The notes beneath the pieces are model-generated. The model worked only from the letters and a program-made list of their open reading frames with translations. It made no database searches and was not told the DNA's origin. A stretch of DNA of 64,000 bases, taken from contig JAFATB010000012.1 of assembly GCA_019244185.1 (NCBI GenBank), positions 118,996 to 182,995 of the forward strand, in the 5' to 3' direction. The position numbers and the translations under genes were made by a program. Below, piece after piece: positions 59,159-64,000 of this stretch (positions are counted from its first letter, which is position 1; every line of letters starts with the position of its first letter). This stretch comes from Acidobacteriota bacterium (GTDB lineage Bacteria; Acidobacteriota; Thermoanaerobaculia; Gp7-AA8).

Positions 59159-60031
59159 ATGAAACTCGGATTTGTAGGTCTTGGCGCCATGGGGTTTCCG
59201 ATGGCGCGCCACCTCGCCAAAGAACACGACGTCGTCGTCTGGAATCGCACGCGCGAGAAAGCGGAGCGCCACGCGCGCGAGCACGGCACGACGCTCGCGA
59301 ACGACCTCGCTGAAGTCGCCGATGCGGACGCGATCCTCACCATCCTGCCAACCAGTCAAGAAGTTGACGAAATCGTCGACCGCCTCCTGCCGCATCTGAA
59401 GGAAGGCACGCTGTGGATCGATGCGACGAGCGGCGATCCGAACGCGAGCCGCCTGACCGCGAAACGGCTCGCGGAGAAAGGCGTGGCGTTCGTCGACGCG
59501 CCCGTGACGGGCGCGGTCGTCGGCGCGGAGAACGCCACGCTCACGATCATGATGGGCGGCTCCGAAGAGAACGTCGCGCGGGCGAAGGAGATCCTCCGCC
59601 TCAACGGCAAGACGCTCATTCACGTCGGCGGCGTTGGCGCGGGGCACGCGATCAAAGTGCTCACGAACTCGATCATGGGCGCGACGGTCTGGATCACGTC
59701 GGAGTGCCTGCTGCTCGCGAAGCAGCTCGGCATCGACATCAAGACCGCGCTCGAAGTGACGAATGCCGGCAGCGGGCGCTCGAACGCGTCGGAGAACCTG
59801 CTGCCGATGCGGCTGCGGGATCATCAGTGGCCGCTGGTCTTCAAGCTCGCGCATCACGACAAAGACATCCGCATCGCCGCGTCGCTCGCGCACCAGCAGC
59901 ACGCGTCGACGCCGCTGCTCGCGCTCACTTCGCAGCTCTTCAGCGCCGCGCTCCACGAGCTCGGCGATCAGGCCGACTACATCGAGGTGGCGAAGCTCGT
60001 CGCGCGGATGAACGGCACGTCGTGGGACTGA
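59159..60031 (+). CDS. NAD(P)-dependent 3-hydroxyisobutyrate dehydrogenase-family enzyme
   Basis: 290 residues. The N-terminal Rossmann domain starts KLGFVGLGAMGFPMARHL, followed by the substrate-binding DAPVTGAVVGAENATL and the catalytic lysine K166 in GAGHAIKVLTNS. The family oxidises beta-hydroxyacids or reduces their semialdehydes (3-hydroxyisobutyrate, glyoxylate or succinic semialdehyde). The substrate cannot be told from sequence. It begins a group with the glycosyltransferase and epimerase-like genes, the next gene starting 4 bases after its stop. Confidence 0.9.
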   Translation: MKLGFVGLGAMGFPMARHLAKEHDVVVWNRTREKAERHAREHGTTLANDLAEVADADAILTILPTSQEVDEIVDRLLPHLKEGTLWIDATSGDPNASRLTAKRLAEKGVAFVDAPVTGAVVGAENATLTIMMGGSEENVARAKEILRLNGKTLIHVGGVGAGHAIKVLTNSIMGATVWITSECLLLAKQLGIDIKTALEVTNAGSGRSNASENLLPMRLRDHQWPLVFKLAHHDKDIRIAASLAHQQHASTPLLALTSQLFSAALHELGDQADYIEVAKLVARMNGTSWD

Positions 60032-60035
60032 CGTG

Positions 60036-60860
60036 ATGCCGCGCGTCACGGTGATCATGGCGACGTGGAACTGGAGCACGGTGCTGCCGTACTCGATCGG
60101 CAGCGTCCTCGGCCAGACGATGACCGACTTCGAATTGCTCGTCGTCGGCGACGGCTGCACGGATGACTCGGAAGCGGTGGTTCGCGCGGTCGACGATCCG
60201 CGCGTGCGCTGGATCAATCTCCCGCAGAACACCGGCCATCAGTCCGGCCCGAACAACGAAGGGTTGCGTCAGGCGCGCGGCGAGTTCATCGCCTACCTCG
60301 GCCACGACGATCTCTGGCTGCCGCATCACCTCGAGGTGCTCTGCGCGGCGCTCGACCGCGGCGCCGATCTCGCGCACACGTTGATCGCCTTCGTGCCGCC
60401 GCCCGGCAGCGGCCGCACTCTCACCGTCGGCCGCCGCGAGTGGAAGCCGCCGTCGTCGGTCATGCATCGCCGCAGCGCGACGGAGACCGCCGGCGGCTGG
60501 CGCGACTACCGCGGCATGATGGACACGCCGGAAGGGGAGCTGTGGGCGCGCATCGAGGCCGCGGGATTTCGCGTCGAGTTCGTGCCGCGGCTGACGGTGA
60601 TCAAGTTCCCCGCGCTGTGGCGGAAGAACGTCTATCGCCAGCGGCCATGCGAGGAGCAGAAGGCGTGGCTCGCGCGCATTCGCGCCGAGCCTGATCTCGA
60701 ACTGGTAGAGTTGGCGAAGATCGCGTCCGGAATCCAGCCGCGTTTTTCCGATCGTCTGCTGCGCCTGTTGCGCTCGCCGTCGGAATGGCCTTCGGTGCTC
60801 TGGCGCCGTCCAGGCGCGCGCATTCGGGCGTGGCAACGTTACAAAGGCGTGCGGCACTGA
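60036..60860 (+). CDS. Family 2 glycosyltransferase
   Basis: 274 residues, GT-A fold. VTVIMATWNWSTVLPYSIGS, VVGDGCTDDSE and YLGHDDLWLPHHLEVL give the sugar-nucleotide and DxD-type metal sites. It probably transfers a sugar to a surface polysaccharide or lipid. A GTG one codon earlier (60033) is an alternative start. The end is rich in Arg, typical for membrane-associated enzymes. It is flanked by a dehydrogenase and a dTDP-sugar epimerase-like gene. Confidence 0.88.
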   Translation: MPRVTVIMATWNWSTVLPYSIGSVLGQTMTDFELLVVGDGCTDDSEAVVRAVDDPRVRWINLPQNTGHQSGPNNEGLRQARGEFIAYLGHDDLWLPHHLEVLCAALDRGADLAHTLIAFVPPPGSGRTLTVGRREWKPPSSVMHRRSATETAGGWRDYRGMMDTPEGELWARIEAAGFRVEFVPRLTVIKFPALWRKNVYRQRPCEEQKAWLARIRAEPDLELVELAKIASGIQPRFSDRLLRLLRSPSEWPSVLWRRPGARIRAWQRYKGVRH

Positions 60861-60897
60861 GCCGCGCACGAACTGAGCTGCACAGAGGAGACGCGAC

Positions 60898-61446
60898 ATG
60901 CTGGCAGGAGCGCAGAAAGACCCGCAGATCGTCACCAGCGACTGGCAGAAGATCGCGCCCGGACTCGAAGGCGTCATCGTGCGCGAGGTGCTGCACGTGC
61001 CGCGCGACCACGGCGTCATCACCGAGATGTTCCGCCCCGAATGGGATCCGACCGGGCTCCCCGTCGTGCACATCTATCAGTCGCGGCTCTTCCCCGGCGC
61101 GATCGGCGCGTGGAGCTGCCACATGAAGTCCGTCGACCGCCTCTTCGTGAATCAGGGACATCTCAAGGTCGTGCTCTTCGACGGCCGCGAAGAGAGCCCG
61201 ACGTTCGGCCGCGTCGTCGAGCTGCACGTCGGCGACGCGCGCCCCGCGTTCCTCGTGCTCCCCACCGGCATCTGGCACGGCCTGCAGAACCTCGGCTCGA
61301 CCGACGCGCTCGTGCTGAACTATCCGACACACGCGTACGATTACGCAGATCCCGATCACTGGCGCCTGCCCTACGACACGCCGGAGATCCCGTATCAATG
61401 GCACGTGGCGGGCGGCACGCGTTTACGTTCTGACGCGCGCGGCTAG
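60898..61446 (+). CDS. dTDP-4-dehydrorhamnose 3,5-epimerase-like cupin protein
   Basis: 182 residues. The cupin core of the RmlC family is visible in RDHGVITEMFRPEWD, SCHMKSVDRLFVNQGHLKV, FDGREESPTF and LVLPTGIWHGLQNLG, with YDYADPDHWRLPYDTPEIPYQW split over the C-terminus. RmlC inverts carbons 3 and 5 of dTDP-sugars for rhamnose synthesis. The catalytic histidine of RmlC is aligned by the SCHMK block but the tyrosine is unclear, so a related sugar isomerase is possible. AGAGGAG precedes the ATG. Confidence 0.82.
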   Translation: MLAGAQKDPQIVTSDWQKIAPGLEGVIVREVLHVPRDHGVITEMFRPEWDPTGLPVVHIYQSRLFPGAIGAWSCHMKSVDRLFVNQGHLKVVLFDGREESPTFGRVVELHVGDARPAFLVLPTGIWHGLQNLGSTDALVLNYPTHAYDYADPDHWRLPYDTPEIPYQWHVAGGTRLRSDARG

Positions 61447-61491
61447 AACGCCGCCGCAACGCGTCCATGACCCGAGCCGCCGCGCCGCATG

Positions 61492-61524
61492 AACCCACGA
61501 AGCGACCGCACGTGTCGCTAGGCT
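61492..61524 (+). repeat. Dispersed intergenic repeat, partial copy D
   Basis: Contains AACCCACGAAGCGA followed by CCGCACGTGTCGCTAGGCT, matching the first half of copies A-C. It ends where the convergent SDR gene's stop codon begins. Confidence 0.5.
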
Positions 61525-62305
61525 AAAACGTGCCGCGATACAGCCCGCCGTCCACCTGCAACGACGCGCCCGTCACGTACGACGCGCGTTCGCTGCAGAG
61601 AAACGCTACCACGTTCGCGAGCTCGCGCGGATCGCCGTAGCGTCCCATCGGAATCACCTGCTCGGAACGGCGCAGGTACTCCTCGGGCGTGATGCCCTGC
61701 GCCTTCGCGCGGATCTCGCTGAGGTGCTTCTGGCGATCGGTGAGGAAGTGGCCGGGGAGCACGGCGTTGACGGTGATGCCGTCGCGCGCGACCTGATCGG
61801 CGAGCGTCTTCGTGAGACCGGAGAGTCCCGCGCGCAGCGTCGAGCTCACGGTCAGCAGCTCCACCGGCTGCTTCGCGACGAACGACGTCAGATGAACGAT
61901 GCGTCCCCACTTGCGCTCCTGCATCGCGGGGATGGCCAGGCGGCAGAGGCGAACGACGTTCATCAGCGTCGAGTCGATGCCGCTGCGCCACTGCTCTTCC
62001 GCGAGCTCGAGGAACGGCGCCGCGGGCGGACCGCCGGTATTCGTGACCACGATGTCGGCGGCGCCGAAGCGTTCGGTCGTCGCGTCGTACCAGCGTTGCA
62101 GATCGTCGGCTTTGGAGACGTCGCAGGCGACGGCGAGCGCGTGCTCCTCGCCGATCGCGTCGCGCACCGGCGCGAGTGCTTCGACGGTGCGCGCGCAGAT
62201 CGAAACGCGGCAGCCTTCGGCGGCGAGTGTTTCGGCGATCGCGCGGCCGAGGCCCTTCGATGCGGCCGCCACCATCGCCACGCGGTTGCGGATGCCGAGG
62301 TCCAT
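61523..62305 (-). CDS. Short-chain dehydrogenase/reductase, atypical active site
   Basis: 260 residues. The Rossmann motif AAASKGLG and NTGGPP (replacing NNAG) are present, and the C-terminal [20 protein letters not shown] is typical of FabG-like SDRs. The catalytic YxxxK is missing: the place reads VSSTLRAG instead of YxxSK, though the serine in [10 protein letters not shown] is kept. This variant is seen in a known SDR subgroup. It may bind NAD(P) without classical reductase chemistry. A TATCGT hexamer ends 6 bases before the ATG. Confidence 0.88.
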   Translation of the reverse strand: MDLGIRNRVAMVAAASKGLGRAIAETLAAEGCRVSICARTVEALAPVRDAIGEEHALAVACDVSKADDLQRWYDATTERFGAADIVVTNTGGPPAAPFLELAEEQWRSGIDSTLMNVVRLCRLAIPAMQERKWGRIVHLTSFVAKQPVELLTVSSTLRAGLSGLTKTLADQVARDGITVNAVLPGHFLTDRQKHLSEIRAKAQGITPEEYLRRSEQVIPMGRYGDPRELANVVAFLCSERASYVTGASLQVDGGLYRGTF

Positions 62306-62311
62306 GCGCGG

Positions 62312-62321
62312 ACGATATCAT
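62312..62321. promoter_or_regulatory. Overlapping divergent -10 elements (SDR / zinc-ribbon gene)
   Basis: TATCAT (62316-62321) on the plus strand ends 9 bases before the GTG at 62331, and TATCGT (62317-62312) on the minus strand ends 6 bases before the SDR ATG. Confidence 0.45.
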
Positions 62322-62330
62322 CGCGCGCTC

Positions 62331-62552
62331 GTGACCACTTGTCCGCATTGCGGTTCGGAGAAAGTACGGCGCGGCGGGAACGCGATCTGGCTCGTGTATC
62401 TCGTGCTCATCGCGCTCGCGGTGCCGGCGGTGCTGATCCTTCATCTCAACGCCGCGATCGTCGCCGGAGTCATGCTCGCGGCCATCGCCATCGCGCATCT
62501 CGTGCTGAATCAGCGCGTCTGCGTCGACTGCGGACATCAGTGGCGGGGATGA
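62331..62552 (+). CDS. Small membrane protein with a split zinc ribbon
   Basis: 73 residues. CPHC near the N-terminus (residues 4-7) and CVDCGHQW near the C-terminus flank two hydrophobic helices (IWLVYLVLIALAVPAVLIL and IVAGVMLAAIAIAHLVL), so the two halves of one zinc ribbon could meet on the cytoplasmic side. The function is unknown. The start is GTG; the stop lies 33 bases before lepA. Confidence 0.7.
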   Translation: MTTCPHCGSEKVRRGGNAIWLVYLVLIALAVPAVLILHLNAAIVAGVMLAAIAIAHLVLNQRVCVDCGHQWRG

Positions 62553-62570
62553 CAAATCGCCGTATCCGTG

Positions 62571-62576
62571 TTAATT
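62571..62576 (+). promoter_or_regulatory. -10-like element (TTAATT) of lepA
   Basis: TTAATT ends 9 bases before the lepA ATG and no Shine-Dalgarno is present. Confidence 0.35.
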
Positions 62577-62585
62577 GGCCCGCGA

Positions 62586-64000
<1,415 letters not shown>

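Overview
The window is a GC-rich bacterial chromosome segment, densely coding on both strands, with core genes (uvrA, dnaB, rpmE, prfA, mpl, lepA, yidD, hutU, nth, mazG) mixed with lineage-specific genes. Serine/threonine kinases carrying TPR tails, a VWFA protein of the type common in Acidobacteriota, an Lhr helicase, a long GreA-like protein and many YfhO membrane proteins point to an Acidobacteriota-like soil bacterium. That placement is an inference from gene content only. I found no tRNA, rRNA, CRISPR array, insertion sequence or prophage.

Layout. 1-9.8 kb: peptidoglycan transglycosylase, CutA, three YfhO-type membrane proteins on the minus strand, and a sulfite-oxidase/cytochrome c pair wedged between them. 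9.8-25.3 kb: DNA repair and processing (UvrA, separate LigD-type polymerase and ligase, Nei glycosylase, Lhr), with a VWFA protein, an M15-type peptidase and a puzzling histone-like/Doc-like pair. 25.3-33.4 kb: metallo-beta-lactamase-fold enzyme, amidohydrolase lipoprotein, glycosyltransferase, NfeD, DnaB, parvulin. 33.4-47.4 kb: kinase with TPRs, desaturase, urocanase, endonuclease III, YidD/MazG, a large sensor kinase and OmpR-type regulator, then a phosphate-transport pair (DUF47 + Pit). 47.5-54.6 kb: rpmE-DUF1385-prfA, a degraded toxin-antitoxin pair, arsM and an O-methyltransferase, a DUF1573 protein, Mpl. 54.6-64 kb: a 52-residue protein, GreA-fusion, ferredoxin, an unusual non-coding interval, a HerA-like ATPase, a sugar/cell-surface group, an SDR and LepA (cut by the right edge).

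Regulation. Many starts have a TANNNT-type -10 only 6-9 bases upstream and no Shine-Dalgarno sequence, which implies leaderless or nearly leaderless transcripts. At four divergent gene pairs the -10 elements of the two strands overlap or nearly so. Other genes (rpmE, prfA, the DUF1573 gene, the DUF47 gene, the parvulin) have clear Shine-Dalgarno sequences, so both modes coexist.

Most unusual spots: (1) the 286-bp interval after the ferredoxin gene, with a CRP/FNR-like palindrome, a -10, a short transcript unit ending in an intrinsic terminator, and directly after it a 165-bp imperfect inverted repeat; (2) a dispersed intergenic repeat of about 55 bp present four times; (3) a lysine-rich reading frame overlapping a second frame that runs into a Doc-like domain with no normal start codon and no catalytic histidine; (4) a ParE toxin gene apparently broken by a 4-base deletion, with an arsM promoter and palindrome lying in its remains.
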